A stretch of 64,000 bases of DNA from Austropuccinia psidii (Eukaryota; Basidiomycota; Pucciniomycetes; Pucciniales; Sphaerophragmiaceae). The position numbers were made by a program, and so were the translations under genes. The stretch's first letter is position 1. Each line of letters starts with the position of its first letter. The notes beneath the pieces are model-generated. The model saw only the letters and a program-made list of their open reading frames with translations, was not told where the DNA came from and did no database searches. The stretch is taken from positions 43,548,185 through 43,612,184 of the forward strand of contig JALGQZ010000003.1 in assembly GCA_023105745.1 (NCBI GenBank), written 5' to 3'. Below, piece after piece: positions 45,801-58,259 of this stretch.

Positions 45801-47291
45801 CTTGTTTTATTTCATGTTTTCAGATTTAATTTGTATATCCCTTCTGAAATAATACATGGTAATGGAGAAGGTGTCTTAAGTAATAAAAAGAGCCATCTGA
45901 TTATTTCTTTTTCCCATGAATCAGTGCAATCAATATTATAGTAATACATATTTTATCAAATGTGATCTTATATTATAATATAAAATTCTTAAGTGTTTTG
46001 ATACATATAGTTACTGAAATTTAGATAATCAAAATATTTGGATTTGGTAATATCTGTATGATCGTCAATAATATGTCTTATATTTATAAAATTTTGTTAA
46101 AAACTATTCGGAAAATTCACAAACCTGTTTATAAACCTTATTCTCGTTTTTTTGCGATTTATTTGCATTATAATTTTTTTGAGTAACTATTTTTGGTTTA
46201 TTCTGGTGCTTTTCGTAAATAATAACTTACACATGAGCTTTTCATCAATATTCTACTTTTCTAACTTATTATCGTTGTTTGATAGATTTATTTTTCTTAA
46301 TTATTATTGAAGATTAGTGTAAAATGATTTTATTTTTTAAAAAAATGAACAAAATATAATTATTCCTAGTAAAACCTTTATATTGGTGTAATTGTAATTT
46401 TTAGTGACCAAAAATAAAAATAGAATAATTATATTATTTTTATATATAATTAGGCTGATTTTCATTATTAAATTTTTAAGAATATCATTTCCTTTTTATG
46501 CAGTTTCCTATCCATATGAAAGTTATTTATATTAATAGTAATTACATTTCCTTTTTTGGTTAAAATATATAATTATCTTGTATTTTCATTTGAGAGAAGT
46601 CCTAGTGATTTCCAAAATAAGCATTTAGAAAGTTTTTCCTCTATCTTTCCTTCCAAACTCTTTATTCTGTCTATTGATAATAATTCATTTTCCCAAATAA
46701 TCAAATATTGTGTTTTAAATCTTCTCCTTTCTAGCTGAAAGCATATCTGTTAATTTTATAATGAAATCGACTTTAACCTTGTTAAAAAAAGCTATTGAAT
46801 CCTGAGCTATATAAAAATGAAGATTAATCAATATTTGTTGTTGTGTAAGTTTTCCTGAGAGTTTATTCCTCACCAGCTCTAAATTGTTACTCTTGGAAAG
46901 TCTCTTCTCATTTTATATGTGGTGCCACCTTGCACCAAAGCCTTTGAGCTCTTCCCTACAGCAATATCTAGAGAGGAGGCTCAAGAGGGAAAATTAATTT
47001 CAAATCAAGGCTAAAATTCAATTATCACTTGTTAATTCTTTGATTAAAGGGATTGTAATATGATTTACCCAGAAAGTTCTTTAGGAGGAACAAAAAAATG
47101 GTTTGGGAGAATATTTAATTTATCAAAGAATTCATCAAAAAGTAGCCAGATTTTCTTTTGTCCAATCTAAAATATCTCAACCCTCTAAAAGGAATATTAT
47201 CTTTCTCCCGCCAATGCTTTTTGAAAAATGTAGGAATATGGATTTTTTGTTGAAAATTTTAGTTTACCATAGCCTTGATCCTTGTCAAAGC
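42888..47291. other. Long AT-rich intergenic region, no gene seen
   Basis: About 4.4 kb, strongly AT-rich, with only short ORFs (for example 46556-46738). I recognise no transposon domain or RNA gene. From about 47100 the base composition becomes more balanced as the cutinase locus approaches. Confidence 0.55.
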
Positions 47292-47403
47292 ATGGGGACC
47301 CTGGGTTTACTGTTGGTGTCTACGCTTGAGGCGTCTGCTCAGGTCAACGTGGTGATCATTCCTGGCTTGGTGCTTGTGTTTTTCATTGCCGAGCAGCAAT
47401 CAA
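47292..47403 (+). CDS. Possible first exon of a small membrane/secreted protein
   Basis: ATG 47292 opens a hydrophobic segment starting MGTLGLLLVSTLEASAQ and continuing through VVIIPGLVLVFFIAEQQ. This could be a signal or membrane sequence, directly followed by a good intron donor GTAAGT at 47404. The local base composition matches the nearby real gene. No second exon could be assigned, and unspliced the frame stops at 47423. It lies just downstream of the cutinase-family gene and on the opposite strand, so it could also be chance. Confidence 0.25.
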
Positions 47404-47679
47404 GTAAGTTCTCAGAACAATGATGGAGAAAAGTCAAACAGACACCACAAAAAGCTACAAGAACCCAAAAGGGACCAAAGATCAAAGGAAATGTTCATTA
47501 TGCTTGTTGTCAAGCATCTTCCTTTGATGAGATCCTAAGAGAACCCTACTAAGGCTTCCCTGAACCGCCTCCACAGCCCTGAGCTATGTTGGATAACACC
47601 AAGTACATCCATCAATATCTACTTCCTTCAAGTTCTGAGAGGAGCATTACGTTCAGGTCTGCTGCGTGCTGAGACTTTC

Positions 47680-48840
47680 TCAATCTCCCAGGATGGATTT
47701 CAGCTTCTTGATAGCAAAATCGACCGATGATTTTATGCTCGAGGTCCCGTAGCCAAGATGGGACATTCCCATGCCCGTCGTCTGACAGATGTTGTCCCCA
47801 GGCAAGCAACAATCGAAAATGCGAGGAATCAGTTCTTTTGGCAGTGGCGAGTTTCCCATCATGGCAGCCACTCCATTGCCGGCGTTCTTGACGGTGCAAA
47901 TCGAGAGCAAGAGCAAACCGATGGCATCAGCCTCAGAAGCCACACAAGAACAACAGAAAAACACCCACTCCTCCACATTTATTTTGCGTTGAACCAACGC
48001 GAAAGTAAGGATTACCCCACAAGATCACGGCAGCAATTTTTTTGGGGTTCAGCCCTTTATTCTTGAGCATTTGTGTGATTACCATAGCCTAAACTCCTCA
48101 AATCGAGTAAGCGAACTATTTGTCAAAGAAAGGAGCAAGCTGTGAGGTGCCATGATCACTTACCCCTTCAGAATAGCCAAGCAAGACGTATTTCTTCTTC
48201 CGGCACTTGGACACTTGGTCTTTGTAATATTTCATGCCGTCCTGCATACCTTGTGTTGGGCCATTCATATAGTCCATAGTCGCAGGGTATACAATCTCAT
48301 AGCTCTCCCCATGTGGAACAGCTGCTTTGATTTGTGACACAACACCTGAGTACAAATGTGGACCATTTTGCATTTCACCTGTTCCACGGGCACTAGAAAT
48401 AGTTGTTCAAGGGAAAAGCCCATCTGTCAGGTTTCCCATAAGAAAGCAAAGTTTTGTAGAAAAGGATTCGCTTACCTGATAATGGCGTAATGGGCGCAAG
48501 AGCCCCATGATGAACCGCCTTTTTTCTTTTTCTTGCTCCCTTTGCCACTTGATTTCTCATCATCTCCGGATTTCTCATCATCTCCGGATTTCTCATCATC
48601 TCCGGATTTCTCGTCATCTCCCGAGCTTTCACCGCTTTGGGAATTTTGACCCATACCTGGAAACATCGACATAAAATTTCCAAAGCCACCCATATCACCG
48701 AAGCCAGCCGGGTCAGGGGCGCGACTGGAAAGGCGTTTGAGCTCGTGACGTTTTTCCGTTTGTCGAATATGGAAGCCATGAGCTACCAAGGCCAGCCCAA
48801 GTAGTAATCCAATAAACCTTGAAACAACTAAAAGACCCAT
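47680..48840 (-). CDS. Cutinase-family serine esterase, secreted (4 exons)
   Basis: Four exons on the minus strand, 48840-48476, 48392-48164, 48088-47969 and 47886-47680, with GT-AG introns of 83, 75 and 82 nt that keep one frame, encode 306 aa. Residues 1-21 are a signal peptide (SRFIGLLLGLALVAHG). About 40-110 is a low-complexity linker with four SGDDEK-type repeats and a basic KGSKKKKKGG end. The cutinase domain (CE5, alpha/beta hydrolase) then begins at WGSCAHYAIISARGTGE. The nucleophile Ser is in GYSEG at the end of exon 2 (GYSQG in most cutinases), Asp in GDNIC and His in MSHLGY, so the triad is complete; WGNPYF matches the family block after the nucleophile. Paired cysteines are present. 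The family hydrolyses cutin or related esters outside the cell; in rusts this would act on the host cuticle, though the substrate is inferred. The acidic linker is unusual for cutinases. Confidence 0.88.
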
Positions 48841-48894
48841 TTTAAAAGGAGCTAGTACTGAGAGTAAAGATTAATGCGTTTGAGTCCGTGCTCA

Positions 48895-48915
48895 AAAACC
48901 CGATATATGTGAGAA
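48895..48915 (-). promoter_or_regulatory. TATA-like element of the cutinase-family gene
   Basis: On the minus strand CACATATATCGGG lies about 60-70 bp upstream of the ATG at 48840, similar in spacing to the TATA-like element of the other secreted-protein gene at 4704-4715. Confidence 0.4.
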
Positions 48916-51665
48916 AAAAAAGGAACTATTTGAACATTTGAGCTAATTAATGAAACTTTGTATTCTGATGATAATAATTCACACAATGAAGATATCCTCA
49001 ATAAAATCTGCTATATATATATTCTCAGCCAAATGACTTGAGAAACTTCAACAAATAAAGGCTCGATTTTTCTGATGTCATTTTCAAATTAGTATCTCAA
49101 GGTTAACACAAAAAGAGGACTTATGACGAGAAGTTCCTTTCGTTATCAAACAAAACTTTACTTGCACTTGATGATGTGGCCTAAGCTCATAAACTTTTGA
49201 ACCTTATTTTTCTTTCTGATCATCCATCCCGATTGAAGCTCCACAATTCTTAACAATTCCTTCACTTTGAAAGAAAGTCTTACCTAATTGACTCATCAGC
49301 CGCTTGGGAGCGTCGTACGCGTACGTCAAAATGATAGATCACGACGTCTTGCAAAAAATCGTGATTAATCTTCGATATATTTATATCATACTTTATGTGT
49401 TGCGACTGACTACAATTATCCCTGATAGATCATTTCATAAATGAATGGGAGCGCAATGACGCTTCTAGTTGAATCTAGCACCAACTAGATGGTTTAGCTC
49501 AAGCTCCAACATGATGGGCGAAACTCCGATGCTCTCAAATTACAAGATCTCTATGGTCACCGTTGTCTCATAAAATCTTAATCATCAAAATTCACGCATT
49601 TTGACCTCATGTATAAATTGCAATCATCATACGTGGTTAAGCTGACAGCTGGGATTACTCTGACTTGGTTTATTTGAATTGAGTAGTGAGATTGACTCAG
49701 AAACGATATTGATAGGCTAAAACTAAAAAAATTATCTACATTTTGTCTTATCGTAATAGCGGTAACTAAAGGAGGTGATTATGCTAAAAGTAACAACAGA
49801 AATGGAGATAACTGTATTGGAATTGAATGTCGCAGCAAGTGTGGAAAATAATTTCTCAGTTCTTTATCACTTTACTGATTCGTGTTTTTATTTCTGAACT
49901 ATTGGCTACGCTGCTCATTTATGAAAACTCAAGAGTAGTATTACTTTTGGCCCACCCATGGGATATCTTTTTCTAATTAAATGGCTGGATTTTTCTGTGA
50001 CTGGTTTTTCATAGAGTACCTACAAAAAACTACAGTGATAGAACTTGCTCTAAGCTATAGGGGTTGGGTGGCCATTTTGCTCCATTGGTAGCTCCACTTC
50101 ACTAAAGAACTTCTTTTTTCCACATGAAATATTTTTTAATATGATGTCTCTGTAAATATTTAAAAGCTTAAAAGTTGATATATTAACATCCAAGTTATAT
50201 TTATGGAAGCAAGAGTAAATGTACCTTAAAAGGTGGAATGCGGTGATACAACAATTAGCTAAGTATGGAAGTATGGCGATAGCAGCAGTGGTCTATTGAG
50301 ATGATTTCTGGGTCAGCGTTTCTTCACTTGTTAGTGAGTAAGGATCATGCCACGTACCTTTAATGGCTTACAACTTGAGAATAAAAAGTATTAATGAAAG
50401 AATGAGAAAGTGTGATGTATCTAGTTACAATGTTGAATGATAAAGGAATTAGAGAGATACAAAGTCGACGAAAGAAAGTAATGAAGATAAATCTAAGAAC
50501 TAATAATCATAGAGTAGAGTCAGCCCTTTTTAAGCCTACTCTCAGCCCCTTACTGTCGTGTGTGACTTATTCATGTACCGTGGTTTTTAGCCAAGGGCAT
50601 TTGTTCTGGACAGTGTCCGCGTCTTTACTAATCTGAGAGTAATCATGACTCAATCAGTCTTAAGTTGTTTGTGCTTTTTCACTGGGGTTGAACCTGTGCT
50701 CACCTGAAACCTTTTGGGTTGATATTTCTACAGTCTCTTCATCAACAAGTTTCCTATTCTCCATATAACATCTATCTATCAACATTCACACAATGAATGT
50801 AATGAGAATTTCACCTTCTGGTTTTGTTCAAAATTGATTCTCTGGCTTTTCTTCCATCATGATGACCTCAGAGCCGGTGATTGGATACAACCCTTAAAGC
50901 TAGATAGACCTTTTTGGCATGAATTTTTGATGTCAAATATTAATTTTAATGCATCATTGGACTGGTAAAAGGAAAACCATACTTGATTGAATAATATTTT
51001 GAATGAAGCATACCCTTAGTAGGAAACTATGCAGCTCAAAGATTATCTCTAAAGCAAACAAAAAATAAAGCACAGCCGTGAAATATTCCTAAAAATTTTA
51101 AGTTATTCCATGGACACTTCTGGTTATATTGTAATATAATACAAAAGAGTTTATTATGTTCCAAAATTTTGAACTATATTGCAACAGTAATAAATCTAAT
51201 AGTAATAGAGATTATTGGCATGGCATGAGCTGAATATAAATTGTTATATTTAGTATTAAATAATAATCTTATACAAAACATTTCATTTTATGCTACCCAT
51301 GTTTTAGTATTTTGAGTGATCTGTGTTATTTGAGATAATATAGCCTGCAGCTTGATTAGTGAATATATAAAAAAACAGGAAACTTTTCATGAGAGATAAG
51401 TAATTGCATCCATTTGTGTTTTTCTTTTTCTTATCATACATATTTGTAATTATCTTGATTTCTGGTTGTCAATTTAAGTATAAGCTTTAATGGATATGGA
51501 TAAAAGATAATAAAAAGGGTAAAAATAGCTAGATAAATAGATTTTGTTAGGGTTAAACTAAAGAAAGATTTAAAAATTATGAGGCAGGTTCTGTTCAAGA
51601 TTAAATATTGGTAGGTTTGAGTGATAGTGTATATTTGTACCCCATATTACTACCAATGTTGCCTA
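48916..51665. other. Upstream and intergenic region, no gene recognised
   Basis: Less AT-rich up to about 50700. Contains a 12-bp palindrome CGTACGCGTACG at 49314-49325. The ORF at 50412-50636 shows no protein features. 50640-51665 turns AT-rich again. Confidence 0.45.
49314..49325. promoter_or_regulatory. CG-rich 12-bp palindrome upstream of the cutinase-family gene
   Basis: CGTACGCGTACG is a perfect palindrome about 475 bp upstream of the cutinase-family start. It stands out in AT-rich DNA and could be a binding site for a dimeric regulator; this is inference. Confidence 0.25.
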
Positions 51666-52260
51666 TAGTGAGCCTTGAGGTATATTTTACATACCTAAAT
51701 AGGCCACAATTACTATGAAAATGAATTCTGAACTATTCATAACCCATAATTCATTCATATACTCAAAATTATTCATTTTTTATTCTACAAAAGATTGATA
51801 ACCTCTTGGTGAGTATGTAAATCCATGGATTTAATACCAGATTTGGATTCTACACAAAAATTTACCCAGGGTAGCTCCATAGAGTGAATAAGCTCAAATT
51901 AACTGTATGAGGTGGTAATATGGAAAATACTTCAACAAAGCATAAAATAATTGTGAAAATTTCTGTTTTTCTCAATTTCATGCCAAAATAATGGGAATGT
52001 TAGAAATCCTATGTTACATATACACTAAGAATAGTGTTATACATTTTTGTGGAACTTAATATTACAGTACTCCTACATACAGTTTTGATACACACATAGT
52101 GGATATCAGTCTTTAGGCCTGAATTGCTATTTTTGATGTGAAAATTGCCAACAGGGACAAAAGGCATCAAAGAGAGCTAGGGTACCCAGCTTCTGAGGCC
52201 TATGGGGCATGAACAGCTCCAAGGCTTGGATCCATGGCTGATCTTGGCCCAATTAGTATA
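51666..52260 (+). repeat. Worn remnant of an LTR related to Gypsy A
   Basis: TAGTGAGCCTTGAGGTATATTTTACATACCTAAATAGGCCACAA at 51666-51709 aligns with the first ~45 bp of the Gypsy A LTR (TGTGAGCCTTAGAGGTAATTTCATATACCC...CCACAAA). Further on only scattered similarity is visible, including a GC-richer GAGAGCTAGGGTACCCAGC block near 52173 resembling the GGGGGAGCTAGGCCCCC block of LTR A. The right edge is uncertain. Confidence 0.4.
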
Positions 52261-55200
52261 CCAAAACCTTTTTGGAACTTGGTTACCAAGTCAAAACTTC
52301 ATTATATCATAAGAAAATAGCAAATATGCTGCTATTTTGATGTGAAAAGGAGGTAATGAGCAACTTTGACTCCTGTAACTATGTCAGTTATTGATTATTT
52401 TCCATTTATAAATCTTAGAATAGTAATTAAAACCCTTTTGGTACTAGTATCTATGAGTTTACCTCATGGCAACCAGCTATTACTGTGCTATCTGCTTTTC
52501 TACATAGAAATAACATAAAAACTTCAAAAACTTATTAAAAATAAAATTCCCAATGAATCTTTCTGAAATATTCAGGAACAATGGGAAAAGCAATAATCCA
52601 AATGAAAACCAAAAATACTCATGACTTCATAATTCAAAATAAAAGGTTTACTCACAGTCCATGTTTGATGAGTCCACATGAAACACTGAATCTTCATAAC
52701 TTCACAGAAAATACAATCTGTGATGAAATTTTGAATAAATTTGATTAATTTGATTAATTAATGTTTATTTTGAAATAAAAGAAGATTTACTGTTTTTACT
52801 ACTTCATTTCTTAACCATAAATAGGTTGGTAGTCACTTAAAATGACTTAATTAATCAATTATGATAATTTTACATGAAAACAGGTGATTCAATAAATAAT
52901 CCAAAGAGCTTAACTGTTTTATCAATTTTCTCCATGGAATGCCTCTGTGAGCTTTTGTTGACTTCAAAGAGGCCACCTCTTGCCGTTTTTCCAAATCATC
53001 TTAATGCTCAATCATATCATTAGTACCAACAAGTAAGTATTAGTTGAAATCTTTAAGATAAATCAGGAAGACTTTGAATCATAAAAATAAACTATTTTCA
53101 ATAGTTTTTAACTATTATATTATAGTATTACTTCTATAACTCAATTTTTATCCTTTTAATCCACAAATAATCCAGCAAATCACTCTACCGATTCTTTTAA
53201 AGGTACCATTGGATTATTAGTGAGGTTTTTCAATCAATTCTCAAAGTTTTTCTATGTTGATAGTTTTCTACAATAATTATATTTATAATTATCATTGTAA
53301 AATATAATTATAAATCATTTTAATAAAGAAGTTTTAATATTATTGCTTCTTGTAATTTATTCTAGTAGAAAACTACTGCTTACTGTTATAATCACTAGTA
53401 TTATATAACAAGTAAAGGAAATAATTAAGTACTTATTTCTTTATTTTTGTTTATAATAAGTACATTCATTATATCTTATAAGAACAGTAATATCACTTTT
53501 GATTTATATTATATTATCAAGAGCTTCATAGACACATCTCACACATATTCTTAAAAGATGCACATGCTGCCACTTATGTGGTGTAATACAGTTAAATATG
53601 TTTTATGGAACTAGTTCTAAAATTTGATGATTTAATTAGTGACCTAATACTTAAAAAAATATCCTCAAGAGAACTCTATGCTTAAACTTTATCCTAATGA
53701 GCAAGCTTCAAATTTTTCAGTGACAAGCATAATCTTGGATATCATATGATTCCCTTAAAAGTAATTATCATATTAGACACACCTTTATTATTTTTAGAGA
53801 ATAAAAAATTTCAAAACCAAAAAGGAGACCTTTTTAATTCATCTTATGAAAATCCTCTTTATTATTCATAAGATATACCCTCCATTATCTCAATCCTAAG
53901 AATAAAGCTATCATTATTTTCTAGGATAATATTTTTCAAAGAAAATTTCAATTGATGGCTGGATAGATCCAAAGGATAACAGATATATTAATTATTAATA
54001 TAATATACCCAGTATTACAAACACTTCACTGACATATTAGATGTTAATTGATAAATTCATAATGCAGATGAAATTTAAGAAGGTCTCAAAATCCTCTTTA
54101 GAAAGAATGAAGATTTTTCCAGGCTTCGGAAGATTAATATTTTATTCTTTTAATCTTAAATCTAAATAAAATTTATGGATAGAATAGTCTGATGGCTCCT
54201 TTGGACAAGACAGATAATATTTTATAAGTAAGAAATGAATAATTCCATATTTCTTATGAAATAACAATATAAAATTGAAAAATTTGAATAATAATATTGA
54301 TTGAAATATCTAAAAAATATTTAATAGAACAAGATTAGAGTAAAAAAAATTATTAAATAAATTCATAGTTCCACAATAGAAATCCCCATTTCAAATCTGA
54401 ATATTTCAATTTCTCAAGTAATATTAACAAATGTGCCTTCCAATTTCATCATTCATATCAAAAAACTGATTGTATGTCTTGTATTAATCAGTTTAAGTTT
54501 AATTTCTTCAAATAATCATTCTTCCAAAAAAAAATTTTTATATTAAACTTAGAAAAATAATTGTTCATCATATAATCTCAGCTCAATAAGTGAATAAATG
54601 AAATATATATGAAGATTTTTATAAGGTTTGACTATGACACAATAAGTAAAAATTACTGATATTTTACTTAATGTACTCTGAATTGCCTTATAAAACATAA
54701 TTAATAAGATAAAAAATAATTAAAATTATGGCATAAAATATCTATATTATTGATTAATATATAATAATATAGATTATATATTAAAAAGATTAATATAATA
54801 AAATAAATATATTAACATTTGATAATTAATATATTTATGCCACTTTATTATTGGTACAAACAAATAATAAATGTGTGGAAAATTCCTTCTCAATAATAAG
54901 AAACCATTATAACAGTAATATTACTAATATTAAGGTTATGAATTAATATAAATACTATTTATATTAATTTGAGAATGATTAAAAATGATAATAAAGAGAA
55001 ATTATTATAAAAAGGGAAAATAACCAACTTTTAACACTTAATATGATAATTTTGAATACTTTTATGCCAAAAAATATAAATAAAACTTATTTAAATTGGA
55101 TTTACAATAAAAATTAAAAGGAATTACAAATATTCTTGTTTTTTATGTGGAATCAAAGATTCTTTAAAGAAATTTAACAAAAACCATTGAAAATTGATTC

Positions 55201-55493
55201 ACTCACATCCAAATTGATGATTATAATAAATATGAACTTTATTCTTTGAATATATCATAGTTTTATATAAAAATAAGAAATATTTTACCTTTGGTCTTAA
55301 TAATTTAATGTTTTTGTTGCGTCTGAGCAGGAAATAGGGTAAAAAGTGCTCTATTTATAGTAAAATTCTCTCTCCTAGAGTCCAAAAGGCTTCTATTAGA
55401 CGTTTACTGGGGGTATCAAATGGAATGGATTATTATTTTAAGATTTAGTGATGATTAAATCAAAATTAAACCATCTTGTCTCATTATTACACC
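52261..55493. other. AT-rich intergenic DNA, nothing recognised
   Basis: Extremely AT-rich, especially 54200-55300. No ORF or repeat worth naming. The part next to 55493 may belong to the far end of the LTR of Gypsy C, split by the solo LTR. Confidence 0.5.
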
Positions 55494-57035
55494 TGTCACA
55501 GGGGCTCTTATGAAAGTAAGAGTGGCCTGGCACTCAGGAATCAAGAACTAACTTGGAGGGCTCCAAAAGGATAAAAGAATAGAAGAATATATTTCTTAAA
55601 AGAAGAATAAAAGGGTAAAGACAAGTATGCCAAAGATAAAGGAAAAGGAAGCCAATGGCCAGGATAATAAGAAGGCCAAAGCCAAAGAGCCAACCCAATG
55701 AATGCTCAATTCACTTTTTCAACCTGCCAGAAAGAGCAATGGAATTAGTAAAGGATATGACCACAAATATCTACTGACAGGCTAAGAAGAAAGGTGCAAA
55801 TGACTGACTTAAGATTATCAGTATTTACTTCAATAAGGTGAAAGAAAATAGGGATAAAAATAAATCCAATATATTAATTAACTGGGGAAAAAGTCCCAGG
55901 TGATGAAATGTGGCCAGTATATGTGAAAAACTGAGAGGCTGATCCTGGAAGGTGAATCATCTGGCTGTATTGTCTGAATTGGGTCAATACAGTTCTGTAA
56001 ATCTTGAAAATTCAACTGTGTGATTGAATTCCCACAGTGGAATATGAATTGGCCCAATTGGGCCAAGGACATACAGGTCGATTGATTGCTGCCTGTATAG
56101 AGCAATTGAGTTGTCCAAAGAGTATTGAAGTACTTTCTGCCTTGAAAGCTGATTGAATGATGAATAACCTCTGAGAATGACCCTTGGAATAATCCTGGAA
56201 TAATTGCCAACCCAACTCCTGCAGAACCAGGTGGTTGTGGTCCTGGGATGGTCTTCTGATAGCGGCCATGGATTGCCAGACTGATGAGCTGAAGAGTCCT
56301 CCTTCAAAAGTGGTGATGGATTTTGGGACCTTGATTTGGAATCATGGAATTGGGTCCTGAAAACGTCACCATTGGATTGCTGAGCAAAAATGGTGCATAA
56401 TGGTATATAGTACCATATATGCACCGCTCCTGCATCCTTGAGTACGGGGTGAATGGAGGAATGGGAAATCATCCCCTTGAGTTGAGAGGAAGAGTTGACT
56501 TGAGCTGAGCTGGTGGCCTCTGGGGGTTACTAGAGGCCACAGGTGGTCCTTGGTTGGAAAATTGGGTCCTTTGGGTTCTTGGCCAAAATTGGTGGATTTG
56601 GGTCCATGGTCAAAAAATGGCTCAGGTGGGCCCACTTGTGGTTTGGGACCCACCTGGCCTTGGGGCTTAGTGGACTGCCCCCTTTGGCCCCTTTTGACCT
56701 CATTGGATTAGGCCAGAAGGGGCCTAAAGAGCCCAAAACCCCCTTAATATAAGGGGTTGGGCCAAGAGGCCTGATGGTGGCTAGAGGGTCCATAGACCCC
56801 TGGAAGACTGAAAGGACCCCCAGGCCTGGGGGTTGGTGAGATGAAAGTTGGCCAGGGAGGCCAATAATGGCAGGATATGGCCAGGGGAAAAAGTGTTATG
56901 ACCAAAAGGCCATAGAGCACCAGAGGGGGAAAATTGGCCATAAACAATATGTTGTGACCAATTGGCCCTAACTTGGTTTCAGTCTGGGATTGACGCAACA
57001 CCAATTGAGGAAGGTCATTCTTTGTTGTTGTGACA
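55494..57035 (-). mobile_element. Solo LTR of Gypsy family B
   Basis: 1542 bp. The reverse complement begins TGTCACAACAAC and ends GAGCCCCTGTGACA, with perfect target copies ACACC (55489-55493, 57036-57040). It carries the same GGCC-dense part (56520-56960) and middle blocks as the LTRs of element B. No internal region is present, so it formed by recombination between LTRs. The ORFs at 55878-57058 are LTR shadow frames. Confidence 0.9.
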
Positions 57036-57040
57036 ACACC

Positions 57041-58146
57041 ATTATTTAGAGCTATCACTATAACTCTAAGCTTAATGACATAATAGGCTTGGAAAAAGCC
57101 TAAGCTTTGTGAATTTTATTATTATTAATCCTAATTTAATATTATTCACCAGCTTTATCACTTATATGACTGTTAAGCTTCAAATAAAATTACAGTGAGT
57201 GATCATAAATGATCAATTTTAAGCTCAAAATTCCATCATTAATAAATTTTAGATTATACATGCTACAGCCCTTCAGAGAGCTAATTCTGATATCTTGGCA
57301 TGTCATTATTAAACTTTCAAGAGCATTTAATTACATCATAAAAACTCTATTTTTGATGATTTTCCTTGTAACTAATCTTTTCTCTTGAAATTTACTATTT
57401 TAAACTTCAAACCATGATTTCAGGGGATTTTACCTTTCATATAATTATAAAAAAATACACAATTCTTCACCTATGAGCTGGTAGAACTTTATTATCTAAT
57501 TAGTTTTAAGTTTGGACCATTTTCCCAACAAAGTGGTCATGAGCTATAGCAACTTTATTCAATAAACCCTTAAAAGCTATAAAATTGTTTATAGCTTGTC
57601 AAATAAAGCTCATATCTTTATTCTTAAAGTAATTATGTGTAAAAATGATTTTGGGTTCAACTCTCTATCATGTATATTTCAAGAGATATAAGCTAAAAAC
57701 CATGAATATATGTGTTGATCATTAAAGTACATATATTCAGGTTACTTCCTTAAATATTGACTTTACAGATATGACATAGAAGATTTATATGTGTAGTTCT
57801 TTCATGGGAAAACCAATGGTTCAATCTACTTCACATTTTGCTTCATTGGTTTATGAGATAAACAAGAATTTATGCCTTTTTATGGCATTTTTTTATTACA
57901 CAGTAAGTATTATCTTTAAAGATATGACATAAAAATTTTATATTTGTATTTTACCATGAGGAATCTAATGGTATAATTTATTTCACATGTTTATTCATTA
58001 GATTCTGAGTTAATCAATAATTTATTCCTATTAATGGCATTTTTACCTATTTTAACATAATATTTTTAATTCTCATTATTAGAATGATTACTATAAGGTT
58101 ATTTTGTGACCTTTTTGAATATTTGGTCATATATCAAAGTCTCACA
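57041..58146 (-). repeat. 3' LTR (partial) of Gypsy C, LTR-A-related
   Basis: On the minus strand the LTR begins TGTGAGACTTTG at 58146, aligning with TGTGAGCCTTAG of LTR A, followed by similar AT-rich sequence and an ACCATTAGATTCCTCAT block (57973-57957) like CACCATTGGATTCCTCAT in LTR A. A degraded purine-rich stretch (GGTGCTAGGTAA) precedes it. A related block repeats near 57825, so the LTR has an internal duplication. The far end is unclear because of the solo LTR inserted at 55494-57035. Confidence 0.55.
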
Positions 58147-58259
58147 TTACCTAGCACCAAAAATTATTGTACTACAATCTGATATATTTAATTAGGGTAT
58201 CATCCACTTTCCTACCTCTTCATTAGACTTTACAAGTCTTGAAGCTCAATAATGCTTAA

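Noticed and set aside
47612..47899. Minus-strand 95-codon ORF overlapping the last cutinase exon
   Set aside because: Out of frame with the exon carrying the conserved GDNIC and SHLGY motifs; a shadow frame.
47758..48066. Plus-strand ORFs opposite the cutinase-family exons
   Set aside because: Antisense to well-supported exons and spanning introns; no protein features.
57640..57680. Possible tRNA (GGGTTCAACTC resembles a B box)
   Set aside because: No A box or cloverleaf arms could be drawn upstream.
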